DNA of 64,000 nucleotides, taken from contig CM053027.1 of the NCBI GenBank assembly GCA_028564925.1, forward strand, positions 243,747,649 to 243,811,648. The letters are read 5' to 3'. The notes under the pieces are model-generated. The model was not told the origin of the DNA and did no database searches. It saw only the letters and a list, made by a program, of their open reading frames with translations. Below, piece by piece: positions 1 to 10,979 of this stretch (positions are counted from its first letter, which is position 1; each line of letters starts with the position of its first letter). Source of the DNA: Lithobates sylvaticus (taxonomy: Eukaryota; Chordata; Amphibia; Anura; Ranidae). The position numbers were made by a program, and so were the translations under genes.

Positions 1-1869
1 TGAAGCAAAGCAATAATATCTTTAGAAATATATTATACAGAAGCAAATTATGAATATCTTGCATGCAGCAATGTGTTTTCATGGACAGTTACATTTACTT
101 TATTTAGTTAATGTTTAGTTAATGGTTGCATGCTAAAAATAATTTTACTTCATGTTAAAGGGGTCTGCTATGTAAATAGTTTTCACAAAAATATATAAAT
201 AAAATATGACTTTTATTCCTATATTTATACAGTAAAATATTACTGAAAAATAGAAATGTACCACTGTCCAGTATTAATTGCACCATAAACAATCAAAGAC
301 TAAGCAGCTTAAAAAAATTAAAACCAAAATGGCATTTGAAACAGTTTATTTGTTCAGAAGCCAAGCTGGCAACAAATTAAGTAGGTGTGAGGAGCTTAAG
401 ATTGTCTTCTGAATGTGGAAAATATCTTTCTTTGTTACTGCTGGCATTTTAACAGCTAATAAGTGTCATGATTTCTGCAGCGTGTCATGTTCACTTGTCC
501 CCCTAAAGTGACAGGACGTGTCTGTGGTTCAACTGGTTAGGACATCTGTCAACTGAATGTGGTGTACTGATGGCCTAGATTTAATCTGAAGGGACAAATA
601 TTAAGTATTCCTAAGAATGGAAATAAAAGGTGAAATAGACTTTTGTGCTGTGTCCCAGAGAAACAAGGTCACTACATATTGGTCATAGTCCTTTTTAAAA
701 AATCGATATTTAAATAATAAATACACATTTATGAATTGCTTGTATATGCAAATCCTTTAAACTTTATGCTTTCTGTGAATTGTTATTTAACAAAAAATAA
801 TGTGACTTTTAGGTACCTAAATATTTCAGACATCACAAATCAATTACAAAAAAAATCTGTATATTTGTACACTTAAGTATACAGACAGCATTATTTTTAG
901 CGGATTATTATTTTTTTTTTAACATACTTTGGTCTGGTTCAGGGTATGTTTGATGGATTTTACATATGTTTGGATGCTGAATCTGAACCCCATTGAAATC
1001 AATGGGAGCTGAATAGAATGAATAAGTAACAGATATTTTCTAGACTAATAAAAATGGAATTGTCAAACAAAAAGCATGGGAAGCTGTGTAGTGTCCCTGG
1101 GGACATTTACCAAAGCAAAAATAAATAGAATAATAATAATGCATTTGGCTGGAAACAGAGATTTTAATAATTCTTAAAGTGATACATTAAAAATGCAAAA
1201 TTCCTTTAACATTCTTGGGGGTAGGGGAAAGGGGGGAGGGGGAGGCCTGATCCTTCCTATAAAGTGGCACAGCTCAAGAATGTATACAAACCTACAGAAA
1301 AAAATAACAGTTACAAAAAAAAGCTGTTTAAATTGATAGTAAATGACAGCTCCTGGGTGCTTTGTTCTATTTGCAAACAAATGACATTGTTCATCATAAT
1401 TGATGAATATCCATATTACTGAATGATGTGATTGATGATAGACACGTGTGTCTGTGATAAAGTATGTCTGTGTGTTTATTTACTTCTTTTTTTTTTTAAA
1501 TGAGTAGGGATACTGTGTACACCTTATTCATTTATGTCGGGAGGGGGTATCTGGGGTGGCCCTTCTATTTTTTGCTTTTTTTGATTCCAGAGCTATTTTT
1601 GCATCTTTTGCAAGCATTAAAAGGCCCTATTTAGGTTTGAAGATTAGGTAAAATTCCCAAACATTATATATTTTTTGACTCAGGGACCCTGGAAAATAAA
1701 ATAGGTGTAGCTGCAATTTTTATTATGTCACAGAATATTGGCATATTGGTTTATCAAATGCATATTTTTATCAAAAATACACAATTTATTTTAGTGCATA
1801 CAAACAGTATATTACCAATTTTTTTTTTTGTAAAATAGAAAAAATTAGGTTGTGTCAAGTAAATCAACA
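1..1869. other. AT-rich intergenic stretch, no gene seen
   Basis: No open frame here resembles a known protein. The sequence is AT-rich with short homopolymer runs, such as T-runs near 910 and 1490. A possible tRNA-derived SINE head lies at 519-596 and is listed separately. Nothing else is recognisable. Confidence 0.5.
519..596 (+). repeat. Possible tRNA-derived SINE head (degenerate)
   Basis: The segment contains TGGTTCAACTGGTTAGGAC, close to a Pol III box A (TRGCNNAGYNGG). About 45 bases later comes AGATTTAATCTG, which could be a decayed box B (GGTTCRANTCC). The spacing fits a tRNA. The bases are too far from consensus for a working tRNA gene, and I cannot identify a SINE body downstream. 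A chance match is possible. Confidence 0.25.
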
Positions 1870-2545
1870 TTAACTAGTTGCTGACCAACCGCCATCGTCA
1901 TATGGAGACAGGTTGGCTTTCCTGCGTGAATCGCCGTAGCTATACGGTGGCTAACGCAGGTGCAGTTGCGGGCGCGTGCATGCCTCCAGCGGCTCACGCC
2001 CACTGCATGCTGCGAGTCGGGCGGACTTGCTGTCTGCCGGCGACCCACGATCGCCTAGTATGGAGGCAGATTAGGGATCTGCCTTTGTAAACAAAGCAGA
2101 TCCCTATTCTGACAGGGGACATGTCAGAGACCTACTGTTCCCAATGATCAGGAACGGTGCTCTCTGTCATGTTCCAGTGAGCCTATCCCCCTTCATTTAG
2201 AACACGCTGAGGGAACACAGTTAACCCTTTGATCGCCCACTAGTGTTAACCCCTTCCCTGCCAGTGTCATTGTTTACATTGATCAGTGCATTTTTATAGC
2301 ACTGATCAATGTAATAATGTCACTGGTCCCCAAAAAGTGTAATTTGGGGTCAGATCTGTCCACCGCAATGTCGCAGTCCCGCTAAAAATCGCAGATCGCT
2401 GCCATTACCAGTAAAAACAGTAAAAAATAAATAAAAGTTCCTAAATCTATCCCATAGTTTGTAGACGCAACAACGTTTGCGCAAACCAATCAATATACGC
2501 CTATTGCAAATTTTTTGTTTACCAAAAATATGTAGAAGAATATAA

Positions 2546-2875
2546 ATTGGGTGGCAGAGTGGTGTAGTGGGTAGCACTCTCACCTAGCAGTGAAAAGGGT
2601 CGCTGGTTCGAATTCCAACCACGACACTACCTGCCTGGAGTTTGCATGTTCTCCCTGTGCCTGCGTGGGTTTGCTCCGGTTTCCTTCCACACTCCAAAGA
2701 CATGTTGGTAGGTAAATTGGCCCTAGTATATGAATGGGGACCTTGGTTTGTGGGCTCCTTGGGGGTAGGGAGCGATGTGAGTGTGTATTGTACAGGGATA
2801 GGGACAATTGTAGACACTCACTCAGGTTGAACCGGATGGACTTGTGTCTTTATTCAACCTTACTAACTATGTAAC
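2546..2875 (+). mobile_element. V-SINE (tRNA head, conserved central domain, CR1-like tail)
   Basis: The head contains box A GGTGTAGTGGGT and box B GGTTCGAATTCC. The middle contains 'ctgcgtgggtttgctccggt' and 'ccacactccaaagacatg', which I recognise as the V-SINE central domain. The tail 'atggacttgtgtcttt...actatgtaactat' matches the 3' end of the CR1-like LINE at 38190-38258, its likely source of reverse transcriptase. The insertion splits the TTAA element: 'agaagaata...atatcggc' is continuous in the paralogous copy near 9402-9415. The short duplication is about 5 bp (ATATA). Confidence 0.8.
2561..2615 (+). promoter_or_regulatory. Internal Pol III promoter of the V-SINE (boxes A and B)
   Basis: Box A is GGTGTAGTGGGT at 2561-2572. 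Box B is GGTTCGAATTC at 2605-2615, close to perfect. The spacing is slightly long compared with a tRNA gene but normal for SINE heads. The head is not a functional tRNA. Confidence 0.6.
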
Positions 2876-3661
2876 TATATATCGGCCAGAACTGTTGAAT
2901 AATTTCTTTTTTTTATATTTTTTTTTGGATATGTGTTATACCACCAAAAAGTAAAAAAATATTACATTTTTTTTCAAAATTGTCACTCTTTGTTTGTTTA
3001 TAGCACAAAAAAATAAAAACCACGTGAGAGAAATAACCTATTAAATTGACAATTTTGTGGAATAAAATCTGCATTTTGCAAAGAATTGTGGGAAAAAATT
3101 ACAACATCAAAAACCTCACCATGCATCTTACTGAATACCTTGGAATGTCTACTTTCAAAAAAGGGGTCATTTGGTGGGTATTTGTACTTTCTTGGCTTGT
3201 TAGGGTCACAAGAAGTAAGATAGGCCACCAGTACATCAGGTGTGATCATTTTTCAATTTGCACCACAGCTTGTAGACTCTCTAACTTTCACAAAGACCAA
3301 ATAATATCCACTAATTTGGGTTATTTTTACCAAAGATATGTAGCAGTATAAATTGTGGCCAAAATTTATGAAGAAAAATCTATAATTTGCAAAATTGCAT
3401 CACAGAAACAAAGAAAATGTTGTTTTTTTTCTAAATTTTTGGACTTTTTTCATTTATAGCGCAAAAAATAAAAACCCAGAGGTGATCAAATACCACCAAA
3501 AGAAAGCTCTATTTTTATGAAAAAAAGGACAAAAAATGTATTTGGGTACAGTATTACATGACTGAGTAATTGTCATTCAAAATGTGAGAGCTCTGAAAGT
3601 GAAAGCTGAAAATTGGTCTGGGCAGGAGGGGGGTTTAAGTTCCCAGTAGGCAAAAGGTTAA

Positions 3662-4739
3662 AGTGTAACAAATTCACTTGAAACGAAAGAAAATATAACT
3701 ATGACAGTGCTACTATTTGTGCTAACCTCTGAATATTCCTAATACAAATAAATTGAAAAATTTCAATTCATGTGAATAATGTAAATTCATCACTATATAA
3801 AACTGCTAAAAATATGTGCATGCAAAATTCATAAAACATGTAAATAAATAACAAATTATATCTCATGTGCATTTAAAAGTCTACCAATCAATCTAAAGTG
3901 TCCCTTGCTATAACAAATTAAAGTGTGTCAAATTACAATGCATCCAACATAAGTGACCCAAATATTGAAGACACAGGTATACATTTTATATGTCCAACAA
4001 TCTGCTATCTTCAATGTGCACACCCTGTGGCCACCACCTTCCCACTCTAGCAATTCACTAGCAAGGACCAACATCAGCAGCCTTTTATTATCTTACCCCT
4101 TAATCCACTCTCCTCCAAAATCCTAAAGATTCACCTTTACCATAGCTATATCTTCAGATGTCATTCAGTACCCCAGTGGAGAACCCAAATAAAAACAGAA
4201 AAGAGAGGCTCCCATCACATAAAAACAGTATAAAATATTGCACTTTCATATGTTGTGTGTCAATCCTGACACTTAGGAACAAAGAAACTTGAATATCACT
4301 TTAAACCACACCCACTCCAGCTGCAATACACAGGCTGCAAGCATGGCCACGGGCGTGCACTATGACATCATGTCCAATAGACCCTGCCCTGCAAATTTCA
4401 TCTGATTGACGTATACAAGGAGCAGATTGAACAGCGTACAATTCTACATACTTTTGTACATTTTCAGATTATCTGTATTTATTGCAACAAAGCGATACTC
4501 AAAATTAAATCCTGCATAAAAAAAAAACATCTAGAACTAGTGACACTAATAAATAAATAAACCACATGTATTAAAGTATAACTAAAGGCAAAACTTTTTG
4601 GGGGGTTTGAAATGAAGTGGAGAGGGATTAGAATGCTTGTCAGCTTTTATTGCTGTCTGTTTCACCCTCTCCATTTGTCCTGTTTACCATTATCATTGAA
4701 AGTGAAAGTAAAAGAAAATTTGCAAATTTGCCCTCAGGC
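3662..4739. other. Intergenic, no gene seen
   Basis: AT-rich sequence without a recognisable coding region. The segment around 4570-4760 ('actaaaggcaaaac...') resembles a dispersed frog repeat but I cannot delimit it. Confidence 0.45.
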
Positions 4740-5365
4740 TTTCACACTGGAGAGACAGGAGAGTAGGGTGCCCACGTGTCCCGGATTGCCCGGGATTATC
4801 CCGTAATGTACATTTTTGTCCCTGGTCCCGGGCATCTTCATTCCGGGACAATACAGTGTCCCGGAATGAAACTGATAATCTGGGAACAGGGGGGACCAAG
4901 CCGCCATAGCGCTGGCTCTGGCTCCGCCTCCTCCAGATCACTTGTTACTATAGCCGCCTGGCGTCTGGTAACCAGTGACGTCACTGCCCAGCGCTGAAAG
5001 CGGAGGAGGATTCCACTTCCTCCTCCTCCGCGCTAGTGCTGCCTGGGAGTCACTGCTGGTTCTTTCATTTCGGGCACTTGGCTCCAGTGACTGGCTTGCA
5101 GCTTGTGTGGGGTGTTTCTGTACCCACACGCTGCGATTACAATGTGCACGGCATCTCTCCCTCTCCCTTCCTCCCCTTCCTGACCGCCTCACACTAACAC
5201 ACGGACTGAAGTCCCCCCCCCCTTTTCCTCGGCTCGGCTCGGATGTCACAGACAGAAGAAGGAGGGGGAGGAGAATGGACACAGCACACAACAGGACGGG
5301 ATGTGCTGATCTGAGGTACAGAATATTAATGCTTGGCACTTGCATTAGAAGGAGACACAGAGACA
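4740..5365. other. GC-rich segment, probably a dispersed repeat
   Basis: Base composition changes sharply here. The 5' part repeats CCCGG words in both orientations (gtcccggattgcccggg, attccgggacaa, gtcccggaatg). The rest is rich in CTCC and CCTCCTC. It has the look of a promoter or 5' end of a mobile element, but I see no gene downstream. Open frames of 135-141 codons on both strands are a by-product of the composition. Confidence 0.3.
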
Positions 5366-5613
5366 GGGGGCAAGTTGTCGAAAAAGAATACTTGCAGTGA
5401 TTTTGGGGGATAAGAGCATGTTGTATGTGCTAGGGGGGCACTTTAGGAGGGGAGAGAAATTGTGCTGGGGGGAGGTCAGATTTTGTATTCAACCCCCCCC
5501 CCCCCCCTTCCAGCACAATTTCTCTCCCCTCTCAAAGTGTGCCCCTTAGCAAATACAATATGCTCTTATCCCCCAAAACCACTGCAAGTATTCTTCTTTG
5601 ACAACTTGCCCCC
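5366..5613. repeat. Long imperfect hairpin (about 110-bp arms)
   Basis: The left arm 5366-5475 starts gggggcaagttgtcg and ends aattgtgctggggggagg. The right arm 5503-5613 is its reverse complement with roughly 10% differences by eye. A spacer of about 27 bases holds the start of a C-run. It resembles a small foldback element, but no target duplication is evident. Confidence 0.8.
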
Positions 5614-5694
5614 TTCCCTAAAGACAAACTGGCTGCTATTGAGGGGACAATTGTACTGTCTGGAATCCTGGGAACTTTGCTAGAGATTCAGGGC

Positions 5695-5955
5695 AATTCT
5701 GGAGGAGGATGTAAGGAGGCACTCGGAGGAGAATGTAAGGCACACTCCAGAGGATGTAAGGAGGTACTAAGGGGGCACCCCGGAGGATGTAAGGGGCTCT
5801 GACTAAGTTAGTACCACCAGAGTGCCCCCTTACATCCACCCTTACCTCCAGGGTCCCCCCTTAGTGCCTCCAGAGTGCCCCCTTACATCCCCCTTACAAC
5901 CTCCAGGGTGCCCCCTTAGTGCCTCCAGAGTGCCCCCTTACATCCTTCAGAGTGC
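5695..5955. repeat. Degenerate minisatellite, present in both orientations
   Basis: Words like 'aggatgtaagg' recur from 5706 to 5795. The reverse complement 'gtgcccccttacatcc' recurs from 5821 to 5945. The two halves can therefore pair with each other. No coding signal is present. Confidence 0.6.
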
Positions 5956-6048
5956 CCCACCACCAAGGTGGTAGAGCAGTAGCTGACAGACTATTAGTAG
6001 GTGGTATTGCACTCCTCTTCCTCCTCTCTCCACTAACTACCCCTCGCC

Positions 6049-6590
6049 AATACACTCTGCACTCCTCTCCTGTACATATTACCCCCCCCATACACTCCGC
6101 ACTCCTCTCCTGTACATATTACCCCCCGCCATACACTCCGCACTACTCTCCTGTACATATTACCCCTGCCATACACTCTGCACTCCTCTCCTGTACATAT
6201 TACCCCCCACCATACACTGCGCACTCCTCTCCTGTACATATTACCCCCCGCCATACACTCCGCACTCCTCTTCTGTACATATTACCCCCCGCCATACACT
6301 CCGCACTCCTCTCCTGTACATATTACCCCCCGCCATACACTCTGCACTCCTCTCCTGTACATATTACCCCCGCTATACACTCCGCACTCCTCTCCTGTAC
6401 ATATTACCCCCTGCCATACACTCCGCACTCCTCTCCTGTACATATTACCCCTGCCATACACTCTGCACTCCTCTCCTGTACATATTACCCTGCGCCATAC
6501 ACTGCGCACTCCTCTCCTGTATATATTACCCCCCGCCATACATTCCGCACTCCTCTCCTGTGCATATTACTCACTGTCATACACTCTGCA
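6049..6590. repeat. 41-bp minisatellite, about 13 copies
   Basis: The unit begins 'catacactccgcactcctct' and continues 'cctgtacatattacccccc'. It is 40-42 bp long and repeats from about 6049 to 6590 with few substitutions. An open frame of about 227 codons on the plus strand, and frames on the minus strand, run through it only because the unit lacks stops. The frame codes for a repeating PYTPHSSPVHIT pattern and is not regarded as a gene. Confidence 0.9.
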
Positions 6591-6832
6591 TTCCCTATTT
6601 AACATTACCACATTCTGTAAGTCATCTCAGACTCTCTTTAACAACACCCCCTTTAAGCCAGTATTTAGCGCAATTTAAGACATGTCCACTGTTCATCACA
6701 ACGTGCTTTACGCACTATATTGTTGTTGTTCTTGATGCCTAGGGCCCACTTTTGATTTCATACGCCCCTGCCCCAAGAATCAGCAAAAAAATATGTCAAA
6801 AATCATCTTTTTGGGGGGGGGGGAAAGGGGTC

Positions 6833-7228
6833 TAATGGCGCGTACACCCAGTCAGACTTGTTGTTGGAAATTCAGCTCCATCGGACCGTTTTCATCGGAA
6901 TTTCGGAATTTCGGTCGCACAAAATTTGAGATCTGGTTCTCAAATTTTTTCGACAACAAAATCCGTTCTCATAAATTCTGATTGCGTGTAGACAATTCCA
7001 TCGCATGAAGTGCCAAGCATGCTCAGAATCAAGCAGAAAAGCAGCACTGGCTATTGAACTTCATTTTTCTCGGCTCATCGTACATGTTGTATGTCACCGC
7101 GTTCTTGACGTAATTTCCGACCAACTTTGTGTGACTGTGTGTATGCAAGACAAGTTTGAGCCAATATCCGTTGGAAAAAAACATGGGATTTTGTTGTCGG
7201 AATGTCCGATCGTGTGTATGTGGCATAA
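6833..7228. mobile_element. PIF/Harbinger-type MITE with TAA target duplication
   Basis: Element 6836-7225 is flanked by TAA (6833-6835 and 7226-7228). The ends are TGGCGCGTACACCCAGTCAG and, inverted, TGCCACATACACACGATCGG. Interior blocks such as 'ccgatcgtgtgtatg' and 'ttctcaaat' match the ends of the 7.25-kb Harbinger element at 39495-46747. No coding capacity is seen. It is probably moved by a Harbinger transposase supplied in trans. Confidence 0.75.
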
Positions 7229-8044
7229 GAGTACAGTAGACACCCTCAATGCCATTGTTATCTAAGGGGAATATGCCCTATTAGCAAGCCATACATACTT
7301 TTCCCTTTAAGGACTATTTTAGTTTCAATTGCCTGCGTGTAATTTTTATTGCTCCATAAGAAAACTATTTCTTATGATTGAATGGAGGGCTATGTCACAA
7401 CAAATTTTCTCACTACAACCAGTTCAACTTTTTAATCTTAATGATAATTAATGTGACATAAAAAATAAGCAAAAAAGAAGCATACAAAAGCTTTCTTTTT
7501 AAAAAAAAGATTTTTTTGTTAAAATTCAATATTTTCTAAAAAAGCAACGTTGTCATTTAACTGATTTAAAAATATAAGCAAGACATATCTAATTATGCTA
7601 ATGGATTTAACAATTTGAAATACTGCTGTAATACTTGATACATTCTGTCAAGCATTGTAAATTAAATAAATTATATGGGGCAACTCTGGTGCTGGTAAGA
7701 TGGGGGACATACAAAAGAATGCAAGGAATAATAAAAAAAAATATACCTCTTTAAAGTACAATGTTAGACTGTCTCCTGTCATTTGCACTTTATTTGAGAA
7801 ACTGTCATGTTGCATCAGCACAACGTCAGTAATTGCAGGACAAATCTTTGATTGGACAAGGTAGAGAGGCAGGGGAACAAAGTCATCATCTCTACCCTGT
7901 CCAATCAGATAATACATTGTACTTATTGAGAAAAAAAAATTAATGATATGAATGGTGAAGGTGCCAGGCAAGTGACCCCCTATGGTCAGTGTGCAGAGCA
8001 AAGACCAGAAGATCACAGCCCTGTATGTAGTGCTGACCAAACAG
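7229..8044. other. Intergenic with a short hairpin at 7850-7906
   Basis: No gene is recognised. A hairpin with arms 7850-7867 and 7890-7906 (TGATTGGACAAGGTAGAG and its near-complement) lies inside a 130-codon minus-strand open frame. That frame has no family resemblance and I leave it out. Confidence 0.4.
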
Positions 8045-8285
8045 TAGGGATAGGCGAACAGTTTGGGCCGAGCATAAATTCAGCCTGAACATCACCCCTT
8101 CAGGTGTTCGCCAAACAACAACGTTTTCTATGCGCTTGGAGGAATATTCACACCGCCGAGCGCATAGTCAATAGGTTGTTAACAAATACTGCAGCTGCTG
8201 GCTTTTAAAATATGGACATTAACCCCTCCAGCACGCCCGCGATGTCGGCACCCAAAGCCGATCGCCATCTTCGGTATGGGAATCA

Positions 8286-8495
8286 GGAAGTGAAGCCTTG
8301 CGGCTTCACTTCCCGTTTCCCTACTGCGCATGCGCGAGTCGTGCTGTGCAATAAGGACGGTCCCTGTGGTCTCTGAGATCCGTGTATTTCCCAGCAGACA
8401 GTGGGAGCCCGCAGGAAGTGGCGTAAATACCCACAGATTCTGTGGATATCTATGCCCTAAAGTGGGTGCAGATACCTGTATTATACAGGTATCTG
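8286..8495. repeat. Two perfect short hairpins
   Basis: GGAAGTGAAGCC (8286-8297) pairs with GGCTTCACTTCC (8302-8313) across a 4-base loop. CAGATACCTGTA (8469-8480) pairs with TACAGGTATCTG (8484-8495) across 3 bases. Both lie in a GC-richer block bounded by TTAA at 8219 and 8625. That block may be another small element, but its ends match poorly. Confidence 0.6.
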
Positions 8496-8773
8496 TACCC
8501 CCCTCCCCCTGAAAGGTGCAAATTGTGGCACCGGAGGGGAGGAGGGTTTCCGATGAGCGGAAGTTACACTTTAAGGTGGAGCTCCGCTTTAAGGAGTGGG
8601 TTTCGGAAGCTGGCCGCCACGTCCTTAACAATGGATGAGTGATCAGCTGTCAGATGACTCATCAGGCAAAAAACATTGCCGAATTAACTGGCAATAGAAA
8701 ATAATAAAAATTAAAACTGGCGTGGGGGTCCACGCATGCCAGACCCATGCCTTTGCATAGTATCACTGCTCCT

Positions 8774-9700
8774 TTAACCGCTTGCCGACCAGATGCCGTC
8801 ATTATACTGCAGCAGGTTTGCTCTCCTGGGCGAATCGCCATAGGTGTAAGTCGGTCCCTTTCAGAGCGATAGGAGGCACGCGTGACGCCGGAGCTGATGC
8901 ATGTGGCCGCAATGTCTGCTGGCCACCCGAGATCGCTTCACAGAGAGCCAAAATGGGGATCTGTGTATGTAAACAGAAAGATTCCTGTTCTGACAGGGGA
9001 GTAGAGAGAGCTCTGCTGTTCCTAGTGATCAGAAACAGTGATCTCTCTCCTCCTCCAGTCAGTATACTTCCCCCACAGTTAGAAACACCTCCCTATGGAA
9101 CACTTAACCCCTTGATTGCCCCCTAGTGTTAACCCCTTCCCCATCAGTCACATTTATACAGTAATCAGTGGCTATTTTTAGCTCTGATCGCTGTATAAAT
9201 ATCAATGGTCCCAAAAAAGTGTCAAAGGTGTCAGATCTGTCTGCCGCAATCCTGCTAAAAATCACAGATTGCCGCCATTACTAGTAAAAAATAAATAAAT
9301 AATAAAAATGCCTTAAATCTTTCCCTTGTTTTGTAGACACTATAACTTTTGCGCAAACCAATCAATATACACTTATTGTTTACCAAAAAATATGTAGAAG
9401 AATACATATCGGCTTAAATTAATGAAGACTTTTTTTGGGATATTTATTATAGCAAAAAGTAAAAAATATATATTTTTTTCAAAATTGTCAGTTATATTTT
9501 GTTTATAGCGCAAAAAAAAAAAACACAGAGGTGATCACATACCACCAAAAGAAAGGTCTATTTGTGGGAAAAAAAGGACATCAATTTTGTTTGGGTACAC
9601 TGTCACACGACTGCGCAATTGTGCTGCAACGCAGTGCTGTATCACAAAAAAGGGCCTGGTCTTTATGAGGGCAAAATCCTTTCAGTCCTTAAGTAGTTAA
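8774..9700. mobile_element. TTAA-bounded non-autonomous element, copy 2
   Basis: TTAA at 8774-8777 is followed by CCGCTTGCCGACCAGATGCC. The copy ends at TTAA 9697-9700. It aligns along its length with copy 1 (1870-3661), including 'gaatcgccat', 'tttgcgcaaaccaatcaat' and 'gaggtgatcacataccacc', but lacks the V-SINE. It is inserted in a hAT-type copy: 'atcactgctcctt' before and 'gcattgatacatgtcc' after are adjacent in the homologue near 54880-54945. Confidence 0.7.
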
Positions 9701-9929
9701 AAATGTTATTTTTAAAATAATTTTTTTTGCATTGATACATGTCCTCCAGGGTAGTACCCCGGCCCCCTTACCCTTTTTATGGCAAATAACTTGCATATAA
9801 ACCCCATCACTACTGATCAGTAATTTACAGCATTCTCAGTGCCCCTCCAGTTATCAAATATGTGTATTTGCATGGAGCTAAGCTGGCCCAATGTAAGTAT
9901 TCAAAAAATATGTAATTTATGGAGTTCAG

Positions 9930-10073
9930 CTTATATTTTCCTTCTTTGTTATTTGGTATTCTTTGCAAAGAGAATTTTCCTCACACTCTAAGCTAAGTGA
10001 AAACTTTCTTACAGAGAGAAAACTCAATTTGTAAAGTTAACACGCTCTATTCCTTTAGTAAATTAACCCAAAT
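9930..10073. repeat. Fragment of a dispersed frog repeat (TTTACTAAA family)
   Basis: Contains 'ggtattctttgcaaagagaa', 'tcctcacactctaagctaag' and ends 'tttagtaaattaaccc'. The same words in related order occur at 11153-11412. Ends of the type GGTTAATTTACTAAA suggest a MITE. No coding capacity. Confidence 0.45.
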
Positions 10074-10153
10074 GTATTAACCTCCCTGGCAGTATGATTT
10101 TTGAAGCGCAAAGTGGTACATTGTTTCGCATGGATATTTGGCATTTTATATTG

Positions 10154-10235
10154 TATCTCACACACATAGGTTGGACTTGATGAACTTGTGTCTTTTTTCA
10201 ACCTCACCTACTATGTAACTATGTATGTATGTAAC
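10154..10235 (+). mobile_element. Very short CR1-like LINE 3' tail insertion
   Basis: The sequence 'ggttggacttgatgaacttg...tatgtaactatg' matches the tail at 38190-38258. It is flanked by TATTG on both sides (10149-10153 and 10236-10240), a target duplication. Removing it restores the smooth sequence 'ttttatattgtaggcctg'. It is therefore a severely 5'-truncated insertion into the piggyBac-type element. Confidence 0.7.
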
Positions 10236-10418
10236 TATTGTAGGCCTGTAATTTTTAGGAATAACACACTTAAATCTGTTCAAACAAGTGTGTGTGTAGA
10301 CATCCCAGGTATGATAAAGTTTAAAAACACAAAATCATAAATTATAATATAATAAATAACTATAAATAATTATAACAAATAATAATATAATAATAATACA
10401 TTTTATTTAGTAATGTAA

Positions 10419-10598
10419 TCAAATCAAAAACACTGACATTTGCGCAGTCGCAGAATGGTCGCTGCCGTCACTTTCAGTGTCTGATGACAAATTTCCCCCT
10501 GAATCACTATCGCTCAATTCTTCAAGTGATTCTAATTCACTATCGCTGTTTTCTAGCTGGTCTAAAAACGCTTTTGAGTGACACTTTTTGGATGCCAT
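10419..10598 (-). pseudogene. Remnant of piggyBac transposase N-terminus
   Basis: A minus-strand frame starting at the ATG complement (10596-10598) reads MASKKCHSKAFLDQLENSDS and continues with many S, D and E residues for about 59 codons. Acidic serine-rich N-termini of this kind are typical of piggyBac transposases. No catalytic core follows, so the product would not be active. Host identity cannot be excluded from so short a stretch, but the TTAA-bounded context supports the transposon reading. Confidence 0.45.
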
Positions 10599-10925
10599 GG
10601 ACGTTCTCAAGTTTCCAGGCAGAAAGAACAGTATATATAATATAAAAATGCAGGCAGGACTGGACAAAGCACTAGGGACAAAAGGGAGGTGAAATGATTT
10701 ACTACAGTAATGTAATCTTACAGATTACAGTGTATTGTGTGTGTTCTGTATTTTTCACTTTTTTAAATTTGCCGCTGGGCTCCACCCCCATGCCTCTCAA
10801 TGCTTGCAGGGAACGGAGCCCGACACAGTGATAAAAGGGGCGGAAGACACGGATACAGGGGGAGGACATTGCAGGATCCTGGGGACAAGGTAAGTAACTT
10901 TACCAGGATACTGCGATGCAATCCT

Positions 10926-10979
10926 GAGTGTGGCTCGGGGTTATCGCTTGGTAATGAAAATTCACCCCGAGCCACACTC
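10926..10979. repeat. Perfect 16-bp inverted repeat inside the piggyBac-type element
   Basis: GAGTGTGGCTCGGGGT (10926-10941) pairs exactly with ACCCCGAGCCACACTC (10964-10979) over a 22-base loop. The position near the element end fits a subterminal repeat. Confidence 0.85.

Larger units (their letters stand above)
1870..3661. mobile_element. TTAA-bounded non-autonomous DNA element, copy 1
   Basis: The copy starts at TTAA (1870-1873) followed by CTAGTTGCTGACC and ends ...CAGTAGGCAAAAGG then TTAA (3658-3661), so the ends are roughly inverted (C-ACTTGCC type). Its 3' part (about 3420-3660) carries the blocks 'accaccaaaagaaag', 'tttgggtaca' and 'ctgggcagga', which recur at 9530-9690, 24390-24540, 29095-29170 (inverted) and 50040-50196. 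TTAA target sites are used by both piggyBac and Kolobok elements, so the superfamily is open. No transposase is present. The copy is interrupted by the V-SINE at 2546-2875. Confidence 0.6.
8045..9812. mobile_element. Non-autonomous hAT-type copy (TAGGGAT family), interrupted
   Basis: The left end TAGGGATAGGCGAACAG matches the ends of the elements at 50642-60180 and 52724-55128. The right part 'gcattgatacatgtcc' and end 'catcacta' (to 9812) match the right end at 55128. Flanking octamers (ccaaacag, ctgatcag) agree at 5 of 8 bases, as expected of an old duplication. A TTAA-bounded element sits inside at 8774-9700. The boundaries are an inference from homology. Confidence 0.5.

Noticed and set aside
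2550-2625. Possible functional tRNA gene
   Set aside because: Boxes A and B are good, but the sequence continues into the V-SINE central domain and LINE tail, so it is a SINE head.
4938-5400. Open frames of 135 and 141 codons on both strands
   Set aside because: They overlap in a GC-rich, repeat-like block, have no family resemblance, and each is the shadow of the other's base composition.
6049-6590. Regular repeats that might suggest a CRISPR array
   Set aside because: Units are directly tandem with no unique spacers, and the DNA is vertebrate.
5919-6602. 227-codon plus-strand open frame
   Set aside because: It is a translation of the 41-bp minisatellite.
7648-8040. 130-codon minus-strand open frame with hydrophobic stretches
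   Set aside because: No conserved motif; AT-rich DNA gives hydrophobic residues by chance, and a hairpin runs through it.
8179-8631. 150-codon minus-strand open frame
   Set aside because: It lies in a hairpin-rich, repeat-derived block and has no recognisable domain.
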